Positions 28,880 through 37,311 of a stretch of DNA of 64,000 nucleotides are shown here, piece after piece. The notes beneath the pieces were generated by a model. That model saw nothing but the letters and a program-made list of their open reading frames with translations. It had not been told where the DNA came from and did no database searches. The stretch comes from an uncultured Kushneria sp. Its GTDB lineage: Bacteria; Pseudomonadota; Gammaproteobacteria; Pseudomonadales; Halomonadaceae. Position 1 is the stretch's first letter, and every line of letters starts with the position of its first letter. Location of the stretch: positions 18,027 through 82,026 of the forward strand of contig NZ_CANMFC010000009.1 in the NCBI RefSeq assembly GCF_947497025.1, given 5' to 3'. Position numbers and translations under genes: made by a program.

Positions 28880-29167
28880 TCAGGATACGGAGGCAGCATC
28901 CCGCTCAAGTTCGTGTATCCAGCACAGCAGTTCTGCAAGTGCCAGATACAACTCTTGCGGGATGCGATCATCAAGATCGACGTGCAGGAGCAGATTGACC
29001 AGTTCTGCCGATTGATGCACATGGATACCACTTGCATGGGCCTTCTCTATAATGGCATCGGCGGTCGTGCCATAACCCTTGGCTACAACGCGCGGCGCTT
29101 CGTTGGCGTCATGTGCCATGGCCACGGCCCGCTGGCGCGAAGAGGACTGGTCGTTGGAAGATGTCAT
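28880..29167 (-). CDS. Stand-alone FlhB C-terminal-domain protein
   Basis: The 95-residue cytosolic protein corresponds to the part of FlhB just after its autocleavage site. EAPRVVAKGYGTTADAIIEKA parallels GAPRVVAKGADAVAAKIREL of the full FlhB in this window, and IPQELYLALAELLCWIHEL parallels the FlhB end. It has no membrane span and no NPTH motif. Such FlhB-CC/FhlB proteins can partly replace the cleaved FlhB domain in export switching. ATG overlaps the fliK stop (ATGA), so it is the last gene of fliD-S-T-K and is encoded beside the hook-length ruler that triggers the switch. Confidence 0.85.
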   Translation of the reverse strand: MTSSNDQSSSRQRAVAMAHDANEAPRVVAKGYGTTADAIIEKAHASGIHVHQSAELVNLLLHVDLDDRIPQELYLALAELLCWIHELERDAASVS

Positions 29168-30225
29168 GCTGTTCCGCCCCCGGGCTCATTCCCGTTTTGA
29201 GGCGAGAAATGCAGTGCCGCCAATTGAAGACCGGCCCCAGTAAACCGTTCATCAAGATGTCGTCCCTGAACGGTCATCCATGCCAGATAGGGGCTTTCTA
29301 CCCTGCCACTGACGTTGATGGTCTTGCCCTGAAGACTGATGTCAAGGTCAACATGCCCCAAAGCAGGCAGCGTCAGCCTTAGCCTTGAACGCCAGATCCG
29401 CAATGCTTCTTCCATGCCCTCATTGGTATTGTTCTCGGGCTCCTGCTCGATTTCCCAATGCACCGGTATCTGAGGCGTCAGAAAGCCTTCCCATCGGACA
29501 AGCGGATACGTCATAAGCTCCAGTTGATGTCGCAGAATGCCCTGTAGGTCATCCTGAACAGATGACATATCAGGAGTTCCACCCTCCCGGGCTGGGAGGC
29601 CGCTCGCCGATTGCGCTGCGTTGCGCTCATGCATGGCCGCAGCCAACGAGCTATATACCTTGTCAGCGCCAGCAGCAGGCTGTAGAAGCCTGTTTTGTGG
29701 CTCTCTGAGCAACTCCTGTAGATCATACTGACCCGAAAGCCATTGACGCAGGTGCGACTCATAGAAAAGACCGCTATGTCTGATCTGCCCGGCAAGTGCT
29801 GCCGAAAGCACTGAAGGCCTGGGCGATTCCTCGGTTGCCCACAGGACAGCACCAGTGCTGACGACCGGTGCTGTGGCCGGAAATTTTTCCAGAATGCGGG
29901 ATATGGCCCTGGCTTCAGCGCTGAAATATGTCGTGGAAGATCTGGGTATGCTATTCGAGGCCGTGTCTTCAAAAAAAAGACTGTTATTCGATGTTGCGAC
30001 TCGAGCGGGTGTTTTGCCCGGAGCCTTGGCTCTTGCAGCAGCATCATCACTGTGGCGCTCAAGCGTTTCATCCGGTGTATCCGATGTGCCATGACGCACT
30101 GCCGGAGTATACGTCACCCCCCCCAACGGCAGATCGGGTTGCCTTGAAGCAACCCGATCCAGATCCGCCCGACGTCCCAGAACGTTATGAAGCAAGGTAT
30201 CCAGCAATGGCGTAATGGCACTCAT
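29164..30225 (-). CDS. fliK: Flagellar hook-length control protein FliK
   Basis: FliK measures hook length and tells FlhB to change substrate class. The 353-residue protein has a low-complexity N-terminal two thirds and a C-terminal globular domain (about 245-335), with the motif LTLPALGHVDLDISLQGKTI and ISGRVES-like VSGRVESPYLAWM typical of the Flg_hook domain. Sequence similarity in the family is low outside this domain. Position is unusual: FliK is normally in the fliE-R cluster, so this may be a second, divergent FliK-like gene. Cotranscribed with fliT (2-bp gap). Confidence 0.78.
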   Translation of the reverse strand: MSAITPLLDTLLHNVLGRRADLDRVASRQPDLPLGGVTYTPAVRHGTSDTPDETLERHSDDAAARAKAPGKTPARVATSNNSLFFEDTASNSIPRSSTTYFSAEARAISRILEKFPATAPVVSTGAVLWATEESPRPSVLSAALAGQIRHSGLFYESHLRQWLSGQYDLQELLREPQNRLLQPAAGADKVYSSLAAAMHERNAAQSASGLPAREGGTPDMSSVQDDLQGILRHQLELMTYPLVRWEGFLTPQIPVHWEIEQEPENNTNEGMEEALRIWRSRLRLTLPALGHVDLDISLQGKTINVSGRVESPYLAWMTVQGRHLDERFTGAGLQLAALHFSPQNGNEPGGGTA

Positions 30226-30227
30226 GA

Positions 30228-30578
30228 CTACTCCCCCATTGGGGCTGATGCCGCACTATAGGCACGATTGACCTGCTGCTGTACCCGGCTCTTCTCCATC
30301 AGATGACTGAGTTCGTCGAGCCTTTGCTGTAGCAACACATGAAGCTGATGATCATTCTCCAGAAGCTGTGCCAGAATTTCTTTCTTGTATGCCTGACGCT
30401 CGCTATCCAGTGTTATTTGTTCATCACGCACTCGAAGACGATCAATTTCACATAGATAGTCATGCTCAAGTTCAATAAGCTTTTGCCACTGGCCCTTACT
30501 GGCATGCTCAAGCATTTCATGGCTCACTCTGAGCGCTCGCTCATAGCCATGGATAATAAGAGTACGTTTTTTCTCCAT
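30228..30578 (-). CDS. fliT: Flagellar export chaperone FliT
   Basis: FliT chaperones the filament cap FliD and in enterobacteria also inhibits FlhDC. The 116-residue protein is all helical and charged, starting MEKKRTLIIHGYERALRVSH. Identification depends on place (fliD-fliS-fliT order) and size, since the family is poorly conserved. The ATG at 30578 starts one base after the fliS stop; an upstream in-frame start would overlap fliS by 70 bases and is not favoured. Confidence 0.78.
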   Translation of the reverse strand: MEKKRTLIIHGYERALRVSHEMLEHASKGQWQKLIELEHDYLCEIDRLRVRDEQITLDSERQAYKKEILAQLLENDHQLHVLLQQRLDELSHLMEKSRVQQQVNRAYSAASAPMGE

Positions 30579-30579
30579 A

Positions 30580-30996
30580 TCAAACCTGAGCCGCTGCAGT
30601 GGGTTGCTGGGCAGACGAACCGATTTCCTTCCATGCACCGGCAATATCACTCAAAAGACTTTCCACATGCTCTACCAGTGTCTTGTCGTTCGCCACGTTG
30701 GCTCTTAAAAGAGAGCGTGACATGTACTCATAAAGCGATGACAAACGTTCTGCCAGCTCCCCGCCACGCGTCATGTCAAGACTAGCACGCAGCCCGCCGT
30801 CAATGATGTCAATAGCCTTGGAAATGGCCATGCCCCTGCCAGCGATATCGTTATGATCCATGGCCCATTTGGCCTTGAAAATAGCTGCCATGGCACCATC
30901 GAACAGCATGACGATCAGCTGATGAGGCGAGGCGCTCATCACGCCCGTCTCCACCCCTACTGATGCGTAGGTACTTGCCCCTCTTTGTGCATACAT
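30580..30996 (-). CDS. fliS: Flagellin export chaperone FliS
   Basis: FliS keeps flagellin unpolymerised until export. The 138-residue helical protein has the family hallmarks MSASPHQLIVMLFDGAMAAI, GRGMAISKAIDIIDGGLRAS and LYEYMSRSLLRANVANDK. Preceded by fliD. Its partner flagellin is not encoded in this window. Confidence 0.95.
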   Translation of the reverse strand: MYAQRGASTYASVGVETGVMSASPHQLIVMLFDGAMAAIFKAKWAMDHNDIAGRGMAISKAIDIIDGGLRASLDMTRGGELAERLSSLYEYMSRSLLRANVANDKTLVEHVESLLSDIAGAWKEIGSSAQQPTAAAQV

Positions 30997-31041
30997 AATT
31001 GGTATCCGCCGCTATAAAGCGATTAATCTTTCGAAGCGCCG

Positions 31042-32376
31042 TTAAAGGGCTTCCAGCTGCTGGCTAAGGTAAGACTGTGTATTGTTAAGCTTGGACATCA
31101 TGACATCGAGCTGCTGGAACTGTTTCTTGTAGCGTTCTACTGTCGTCTCAATAGTGTCCTGCATTCTCAGACTACGGGCCTCAAGGCTTTTGACAGAGCT
31201 TTCAAGACCGGCCTTGGCACTACCCACGGCACCGTTATCTTTTAGCATCTGGGTAATACTGGTATCGAGTCTGGACGCAATACCTGTTTTGCCATCTCCA
31301 GCAAACAGACCCTTCATGCCATCAAGGTTGTTGGCCAGGGCCTCATCAAGCTTTTTCTCATCGCCGACTTCAAGCTTGCCATCCTTTGTAAAATTGATGC
31401 CTGCTTCGAAGAGATAATTCATTCCCTCACCGTCAACAGTATTGCTCATGGCATCACGCAGCGTGCTCTGAACAGATCGCACAGTGCTGTTGCCTGTCAA
31501 TGAAGCGCCCTTGACGCTATCGCCTTCGCCACTGACTTTGGTCAACGATGAAATCTTGTCAGCCAGCGAGTTATAAGCTTTTACAAAATCTTCAACTGCT
31601 GTTTTAACGCTTTCCGTATCCTGATTGACCGTCAGCTTTGTAGAAGCCCCCTCCGCTGTCGTCTCAACAAGATTGAGCGTGACGCCCTGAATAGCCTCTT
31701 CAACCGTGTTGGAAGAGCTGGTAATGGCCAAACCATTAACTGTCAGAGATGCATCTGACGCGGCGACTGTTTCAGTAGTGCCGGAAAAAAGTGCGCCAAG
31801 ATCACTATTGTCACTTGAAAAGGACATTGTTGACGCAGCACCCGTGGTCTGGGAATTCAGCACCAGGCGATAAGGCGTACCGCTGCCATCATTGACAATA
31901 GAAGCTTTCACACCGGCATCGGCATTGTTGATGGCGTCGCGGATGCCTGCCAAAGACCCATCGGTAATATCAATGGCAGTTGATTTATCACCAACGTTGA
32001 CCGTCAGTGCCCCTGTTCCAATAGAGCTTGTTGTGTCAGCACGCCCGGCGGTGGCCAAAGACTGTGCGGTGGCCAGAGTATTGATTTTAATATCATAGCT
32101 GCCTGCCGCTGCCGTACTCTCTGCGGTGGCAGTCAATGATGAACCGCTGACCTTGGCAGAAAACCCTTCATAAAGCTTGGCACTGTTCAGCTTCTGAGAT
32201 GCTGTCTGAAAGCTTTCAAGCGAGCTTTGAAGCTGTCCGAAGCCGGACAGTTTGGCGTTGGTCGAGGAAAGCTTGGAATTGATCGGCGCAAGCTTTTCCT
32301 GTTCTGCTGATTTCAAACCTGAAAGCAGTGACGTCAGATCAAGATTGGAACCAACACCCAGTGATTCGATAGCCAT
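31042..32376 (-). CDS. fliD: Filament cap protein FliD (HAP2)
   Basis: FliD caps the filament and folds incoming flagellin. The 444-residue protein begins MAIESLGVGSNLDLTSLLSG, has the FliD_N region (about 10-110), a central variable part, and a FliD_C region with the terminal helix QFQQLDVMMSKLNNTQSYLS, ending QQLEAL. Driven by a strong sigma-28 promoter at 32440-32466. Heads fliD-S-T-K plus the FlhB-like gene. Confidence 0.95.
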   Translation of the reverse strand: MAIESLGVGSNLDLTSLLSGLKSAEQEKLAPINSKLSSTNAKLSGFGQLQSSLESFQTASQKLNSAKLYEGFSAKVSGSSLTATAESTAAAGSYDIKINTLATAQSLATAGRADTTSSIGTGALTVNVGDKSTAIDITDGSLAGIRDAINNADAGVKASIVNDGSGTPYRLVLNSQTTGAASTMSFSSDNSDLGALFSGTTETVAASDASLTVNGLAITSSSNTVEEAIQGVTLNLVETTAEGASTKLTVNQDTESVKTAVEDFVKAYNSLADKISSLTKVSGEGDSVKGASLTGNSTVRSVQSTLRDAMSNTVDGEGMNYLFEAGINFTKDGKLEVGDEKKLDEALANNLDGMKGLFAGDGKTGIASRLDTSITQMLKDNGAVGSAKAGLESSVKSLEARSLRMQDTIETTVERYKKQFQQLDVMMSKLNNTQSYLSQQLEAL

Positions 32377-32439
32377 CTATACACTCCAAAATGGGGAATC
32401 CTGGCAGGCAAAAGCGGATTCGTTGTTCTCTCTGAGACA

Positions 32440-32466
32440 CTATCGGCAGCTGCCATGGAATATTTA
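32440..32466 (-). promoter_or_regulatory. Sigma-28 (FliA) promoter of fliDST
   Basis: On the minus strand TAAATATT, 11 bases, GCCGATAG: 6/8 and 7/8 to the FliA consensus with exact spacing. It overlaps the last bases of cysQ and lies 64 bases upstream of the fliD ATG. Confidence 0.82.
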
Positions 32467-33303
32467 AGGCAACCGGCTTACGGAAGCATTTAAAAACCCG
32501 GGATGACGCCATTTTTCATCAAGCCCTCGCCCAAGGGCGATGAAATCAGGGTTGATCAGCGAATCACGCTGGTTATATCGAAGCCTTTCTCCTGCTTGCA
32601 GGGTAGCCGTATCCAATTCAAGAACCGTACCGCCGGCTTCTTCCAGAATGATATGAGCAGCGCCTGTATCCCACTCGCACGTCGCACCGGGTCTTGGGTA
32701 ACAATCGGCAGCGCCCTCTGCAATACGACAAAACTTGAGAGAGCTTCCAACGCCCTGCAGATGGTATGGCGGCATGGCCTCCAGCAAACGTTCCATCTCG
32801 TTACTGCCATGCGAGCGGCTGCCTACAATCCGAAGCAACCGACCAGGTTGCCAGGCTGTAGAAGCAATACGTTCTTCTGGTTCACCCAGGCATTGACGCC
32901 ATGCCCCCTTGTCTTTCGCGGCATACCACATGGTGTTTAAAACAGGTGCCGCAATCACACCAAGAATCGGGCTGCCCTCATGTATCAGCGCGATATTGAC
33001 CGTAAACTCACCGTTTCGGTTAATAAATTCCCTGGTACCATCCAGAGGATCAATCAACCAGAAGGTTGACCATGACAGCCGGTTCTCGATCTCATCTGCA
33101 ACAGACTCTTCTGAAAGCAGTGGCCATGATGGCGTCAGACCAGACAGGCGCTCCAGGATCAGTCGATGCGCTGCCAGATCAGCCTGGGTCAAGGGACTAT
33201 TGTCCGATTTATCGGTGACTTCTATCGATCCTTGATAGATCTCCATAATGGCGTCGCAGGCGTCCCATGCGATTTTTTTTACGGATTCAAGCAGCTCTGT
33301 CAT
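32464..33303 (-). CDS. cysQ: 3'(2'),5'-bisphosphate nucleotidase CysQ
   Basis: CysQ hydrolyses 3'-phosphoadenosine 5'-phosphate, a by-product of sulfate assimilation, and belongs to the Li-sensitive inositol-monophosphatase superfamily. The 279-residue protein has the metal-binding motifs LLSEES (about 87-92) and WLIDPLDGTREFINRNGEFT, and the C-terminal CEWDTGAAHIILEEAGG. The ATG at 33303, preceded by AGGA, gives the normal family length; an upstream start would add 27 atypical residues. It lies alone between flagellar and polysaccharide operons, on the same strand. Confidence 0.9.
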   Translation of the reverse strand: MTELLESVKKIAWDACDAIMEIYQGSIEVTDKSDNSPLTQADLAAHRLILERLSGLTPSWPLLSEESVADEIENRLSWSTFWLIDPLDGTREFINRNGEFTVNIALIHEGSPILGVIAAPVLNTMWYAAKDKGAWRQCLGEPEERIASTAWQPGRLLRIVGSRSHGSNEMERLLEAMPPYHLQGVGSSLKFCRIAEGAADCYPRPGATCEWDTGAAHIILEEAGGTVLELDTATLQAGERLRYNQRDSLINPDFIALGRGLDEKWRHPGFLNASVSRLP

Positions 33304-33440
33304 CGCTTTATTTCCTGTACTCCATGGCTTCAACACTATACCGCGCGCATCAGCAACAGCCGAGCCTGTTGAGGTGGTTTGCATAAGCCGAGCAACGACC
33401 GTTTTGAATCGCTTATCCTTCTATCAATGTTTTAAAATCA

Positions 33441-33475
33441 AAAACCCCGGTATAGGCTTCTGACCTATACCGGGG
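33441..33475 (-). terminator. Terminator of the polysaccharide operon
   Basis: A 12-bp perfect stem (33445-33456 with 33464-33475) with a 7-base loop, followed on the minus strand by TTTTGATTTT. It sits about 40 bases past the last glycosyltransferase stop. Confidence 0.9.
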
Positions 33476-33512
33476 CAAACGTACGATTACCCAATTCAGG
33501 GAGTCGACAATA

Positions 33513-34334
33513 TCAAGCAGCCGGCCTTTTCCTCAAAACGCCCTGATAGACTGCAGCAAGCAGTTTTTCCGGCATGAGTCGCAAGGGGGCTCTCTTGAGG
33601 ATGTTCATGTACATGGTCCCCGACCCAACAAATCCCATATCGTGAAACTTTTTCTGAAGCTTCACATCCTGCTTGAAGTAATGCCAGCCCCGACGCCTTG
33701 CCAGCATTCCATTACCCACACGGGCGTTAACCAGAATATCGCTGACGTTATCGATATGACTCCCCTGACACAACAAACGAGCCCATAGATAATAGTCTTC
33801 GATCCCCAGAAAGTGCTGATAACCGCCTGCCTTTAGAATGGCGGTACGTCGAAACATCACCGTCATATGGTTGACCGGGCATCGTGAGCGTGCAAACCGT
33901 GCCACTTGCTCCTTACCCGTAGGCAGCTCACGGATGGCATGTGGTTTTGTCGGGTCTTCATTGAACTCTGCAATGGCCCCTCCAAGCATATCGACCTCAG
34001 GATGAGCGATCATATAATTGACCTGCAGCTCGAAGCGGCCCGGGCAACAATGATCATCCGTATCCATTCTGGCGACCAGATCATTACGGCAGTGCTCAAG
34101 GCCCGTATTGAGCGCCTCACCCAGTCCCTTGTTCTCGGAGAGTCTTACAGAAACAATATTCAGTGTGGGGCGATATTCATCGAGCGCTGCATGCAGTTGA
34201 TCATTGATAGGGCCGTCTTCAACAATGACAACCTCGTCAGGCTGCACGCTCTGTGTCCTGATGCTTTCAAGGCACTCACGTAAAAAGCGTGGCGATTCCT
34301 TGTCATAAACGGACATCAGCACCGAAAATTTCAT
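33513..34334 (-). CDS. Glycosyltransferase family 2 (polysaccharide cluster)
   Basis: Probably adds a sugar to the lipid-linked repeat unit at the inner face of the membrane. The 273-residue protein has an N-terminal GT-A fold: MKFSVLMSVYDKE, VVIVEDGPIND, and LVARMDTDDHCCPGRFE with the D-x-D metal site (Asp93/Asp95 region), then HMTVMFRRTAILKAGGY and GIEDYYLWARLL, as in AmsE/WaaE-like family 2 enzymes. No membrane span. ATG overlaps the previous stop (ATGA). Donor and acceptor cannot be told from sequence. Last gene of the operon. Confidence 0.85.
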   Translation of the reverse strand: MKFSVLMSVYDKESPRFLRECLESIRTQSVQPDEVVIVEDGPINDQLHAALDEYRPTLNIVSVRLSENKGLGEALNTGLEHCRNDLVARMDTDDHCCPGRFELQVNYMIAHPEVDMLGGAIAEFNEDPTKPHAIRELPTGKEQVARFARSRCPVNHMTVMFRRTAILKAGGYQHFLGIEDYYLWARLLCQGSHIDNVSDILVNARVGNGMLARRRGWHYFKQDVKLQKKFHDMGFVGSGTMYMNILKRAPLRLMPEKLLAAVYQGVLRKRPAA

Positions 34335-35164
34335 TGCAGCCTTTCCCTTGAATATTCTTTGGAAACCTTACTATCAACTTTTCTGGCAAACAGATACTGC
34401 TCGCTTTCCTGCGCCTTCGTTAACTGTTCTATCGTCAGATATTCAGGACTTGCCTTGCCCTCATGCCACACGCAATACCGCAGGTTATGATGATTAAAAC
34501 GTATGCCAAGTTGTGCAAACAGGATTTGCAGAAAGTGCTCATCGGCGCAGCGCGTCATTTTGAACCGTTTCACAAAAGCATCGTTCAAATGGGGGCGTAT
34601 CGCCATGACATCAGCGTGGCACAAACTGAACCAATTCCCACCCTTCAGTTTTGCTTCCTCACCAAAGTTGCTGCGCATGGGCATGACCCGCTGAATCTCA
34701 CGCAAGGCACGAGATGCCAGACGATAAGGCAGGGTTCTGTTTTTGGTTGATTCTCCAAAAGGCATGAATCTGCGGATACGCCATTCGTATTCGGGCAGCT
34801 CCTCACACTCCAGATAGCTTTTGCCATCCAGAAAAAGATCCCATTTGCCGGGCTCAACAAGAGGCTGGCATTCACCACTAACAAGATGGTAATAGTCGGT
34901 TTCAGGGAATATCTGCCCAGCCTTTTCGATCAGTGCTATTTCAGCCTTGACCTGAGAAACCCCTGACCAGTTGACGCTCACCGGGTTATCGATAATACAT
35001 ACCATCGGTTGTTGCGCAAAATATTGCGTCAGGGCTGAGTGAAGCGATGACTGATTGCGATCAACATGAACTACAACCGATACCCTGTACTGCAGCAGCC
35101 AATCAATGAACGCCTGCACACGCTCGGCATCCTTGTGAACCATCATTAAAACGGTATGCTTCAT
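34331..35164 (-). CDS. Core-2/I-branching-type glycosyltransferase (GT14-like)
   Basis: The 277-residue protein has the pattern of the family 14 (core-2/I-branching beta-1,6-N-acetylglucosaminyltransferase) group: MKHTVLMMVHKDAERVQAFI, VHVDRNQSSL, VNWSGVSQVKAEIALIEKAG, YYHLVSGECQPLV and KGGNWFSLCHADV, then CADEHFLQILFAQ. Bacterial members act in capsule and exopolysaccharide clusters, often as branching enzymes; specificity is not readable. The ATG at 35164 follows GGAAGG and overlaps the preceding gene by four bases; an upstream start would enlarge that overlap to 67 bases. Confidence 0.82.
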   Translation of the reverse strand: MKHTVLMMVHKDAERVQAFIDWLLQYRVSVVVHVDRNQSSLHSALTQYFAQQPMVCIIDNPVSVNWSGVSQVKAEIALIEKAGQIFPETDYYHLVSGECQPLVEPGKWDLFLDGKSYLECEELPEYEWRIRRFMPFGESTKNRTLPYRLASRALREIQRVMPMRSNFGEEAKLKGGNWFSLCHADVMAIRPHLNDAFVKRFKMTRCADEHFLQILFAQLGIRFNHHNLRYCVWHEGKASPEYLTIEQLTKAQESEQYLFARKVDSKVSKEYSRERLQ

Positions 35165-36228
35165 GGATTGATTGCCTTCCCCTTCTCCATCAAAACATCC
35201 TTGTATAGCGTCATATAGTTCTGGCACATGGCTTCACCGGTAAACTGTGCAAGATAGCGCTGACGAGCCCGCTCGGACAGAAGCTCTCGATGCTCAAGAG
35301 CACTGACTATGGCTTTCTGCAGGGACGCCTGATCACCTACCGTAAAGAAGGCGGCTTCATCATCACGCAGAATTTCACGGAACACGCCGATATCACTGCA
35401 AACACAGGGCAGGCCAACTGCCATGGCCTCAAGCAGTGCCAGTCCAAAACCTTCACTGACGCTGGGCATCATATAGATGTCATAATATGGCAGGAAGGCC
35501 GAGACATTATCTCTATACCCGGTGAACCAGCACCGATCGGCAACGCCGGCCTTTTCGGCCAGTGCTACAAGCTCCTGCCTGTAAGGGCCATCACCTACCA
35601 CCACAAGCGCACATTCGGGCGCACTCGAAAGAACATTGACGACCTGATCAATGCCTTTTCTTTTGATGAGATGGGCATTGGTTCCCAGTACATGATAACG
35701 CTCGGAAAGCGACTCCATCGTCACTCGGTCATCGGGAGAAAGCTCATGCGTATGTGCCAGCTCCCGGATACCGTTGTGTACAACATGAAGCTTTTTTTCA
35801 GGCAGATTAGCCCGATAATAGTTGTAGGCATCCTGAGTCAGTACTGCCAGACCATCCATCCGTCGCCAGGCGCTCATCCATAAAGGCGTTACAAATGTTG
35901 CCGCCTTCCGGCCATAGATGTTCAACAGTTCATCTTTTACATAGTTATGCAGCGTCGAGATGAATACACTTTTTTTATTGAACAGGGAGGCATACACCCC
36001 CAGGAAGTCTGGTCGGATGCCATGAGAGTGCACCACATCAAATGATTCAAGAATACCGGTGTTCCGAAAATCTATTTGTTGTGTCTCACAACTGACGTCA
36101 AGGGTAGGAGGCCCACGGAAATAGAAGACTGTCGACTCCGTGCCTTCGGGCAGATTGTCCACAATATTTTTAACAACATTGGCAGGCCCGCTCGGCTTCA
36201 ATTCCGTGATGATCTGAGCAATTTTCAA
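35161..36228 (-). CDS. Glycosyltransferase family 4
   Basis: Retaining GT-B-fold sugar transferase in the polysaccharide operon. The 355-residue protein begins KIAQIITELKPSGPANVVKN, the nucleotide-free N-domain of GT4 enzymes, and has the C-domain EX7E region SVSEGFGLALLEAMAVGLP with a conserved VCSDIG after it. The start is taken as TTG at 36228: CAGGAG lies six bases upstream and the protein then starts Met-Lys-Ile-Ala-Gln like its relatives; another TTG two codons earlier is too close to that site. No ATG fits. Acceptor unknown. Confidence 0.85.
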   Translation of the reverse strand: MKIAQIITELKPSGPANVVKNIVDNLPEGTESTVFYFRGPPTLDVSCETQQIDFRNTGILESFDVVHSHGIRPDFLGVYASLFNKKSVFISTLHNYVKDELLNIYGRKAATFVTPLWMSAWRRMDGLAVLTQDAYNYYRANLPEKKLHVVHNGIRELAHTHELSPDDRVTMESLSERYHVLGTNAHLIKRKGIDQVVNVLSSAPECALVVVGDGPYRQELVALAEKAGVADRCWFTGYRDNVSAFLPYYDIYMMPSVSEGFGLALLEAMAVGLPCVCSDIGVFREILRDDEAAFFTVGDQASLQKAIVSALEHRELLSERARQRYLAQFTGEAMCQNYMTLYKDVLMEKGKAINP

Positions 36229-36241
36229 TGTCAACTCCTGT

Positions 36242-37300
36242 CTAGCTCGAAAGCCGGGTGGTCGTTATCAGGAAGTTGTACGCCGAGCTGAACAAAAATG
36301 TAGGGGCAATACCCGCCATGACAAACAGCATGCGCATCAGGACTCTTTCATTTTGCGACTTGAAACTACGATCAAGATTTGTAGCAAAAATGGGCATTGT
36401 CACGATCAACAGCATCATACCGATACGTTCAGCCTGAGCCCCTCCCAGCACCGGAATAAAAGCCAGGAAAGTAAATATGGAATAGGCCAGCGTTATATTA
36501 TTCTGAACAAACCGTTTCAGATTGAAGTTTTCAAGAATAAACGCCACAACGGCCATTGCCATGAACACGGCAAGATACGCATAGGTCAACGAGATGCCTG
36601 TAGAAGATGACGACTTTGCCAATTCACTATCTCCCAGCGAAGAGTAATAAACCCCTCCGACCATAATGAGATAAAGCAATGCAAAAATGGACTTGTGGAA
36701 AAACTTGACCTTTGGAACTGCCATGCCGTTGGTAATCGCAAAAATATAAAGCAAAGGCATATACACGATGGCAGCATTATGTGAAAACAATGCCAGCAAG
36801 CCGAAAAATCCTGCTATGACAAGATTCCTCACCCCAAAGAAGGCAAACAGGACAAAAACACAGGCTATCAATTGGCGATATATATTTTGATAACCCATTA
36901 ACAGTGGGAAAAACACGATCATGAAGGGGATGACGTACATCGGCACCCTGCTGCTCAATCGCCGGTTCCCCAGTGCATAAAACAACAGGGTCAGCCAGAT
37001 CATGTCGATAACCCAGAGCGTGACCACGTCATCCTGTATCAAGCTGTACAGATAGCTTGATCCGAACCAGTAGACAAACTCTCTCGTATAATAGGTTGAG
37101 GCGGTCGCGAAATCGAAATCAAAGGAAAGATATTTTGCGTAGCCTACCATATCGTAGTCAAAACCCGAGGTACGCACGATCCACAGGTAATAGGCAGCAA
37201 CCACATAAACAATTAAAATCAAGGGCGTTCTTTTATTGACAAAGCAATAAAAAAAGGCAAGACAACATAACACAAGGTACCATGCGAGCTCAGCAGTCAT
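36242..37300 (-). CDS. EpsG/Wzy-type polysaccharide polymerase
   Basis: Likely inner-membrane polymerase joining repeat units on the periplasmic side. The 352-residue protein is almost wholly hydrophobic with about 9-10 spans, a periplasmic-loop segment RTSGFDYDMVGYAKYLSFDF near residues 43-62, and the EpsG-family motif GYQNIYRQLIACVFVLFAFF. Wzy proteins share little sequence, so the call rests on topology, the NxxRQ motif and location in an operon that also has Wzx, Wza and Wzc. Only polymerase candidate in the cluster. Confidence 0.8.
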   Translation of the reverse strand: MTAELAWYLVLCCLAFFYCFVNKRTPLILIVYVVAAYYLWIVRTSGFDYDMVGYAKYLSFDFDFATASTYYTREFVYWFGSSYLYSLIQDDVVTLWVIDMIWLTLLFYALGNRRLSSRVPMYVIPFMIVFFPLLMGYQNIYRQLIACVFVLFAFFGVRNLVIAGFFGLLALFSHNAAIVYMPLLYIFAITNGMAVPKVKFFHKSIFALLYLIMVGGVYYSSLGDSELAKSSSSTGISLTYAYLAVFMAMAVVAFILENFNLKRFVQNNITLAYSIFTFLAFIPVLGGAQAERIGMMLLIVTMPIFATNLDRSFKSQNERVLMRMLFVMAGIAPTFLFSSAYNFLITTTRLSS

Positions 37301-37311
37301 ATACTAACCCA

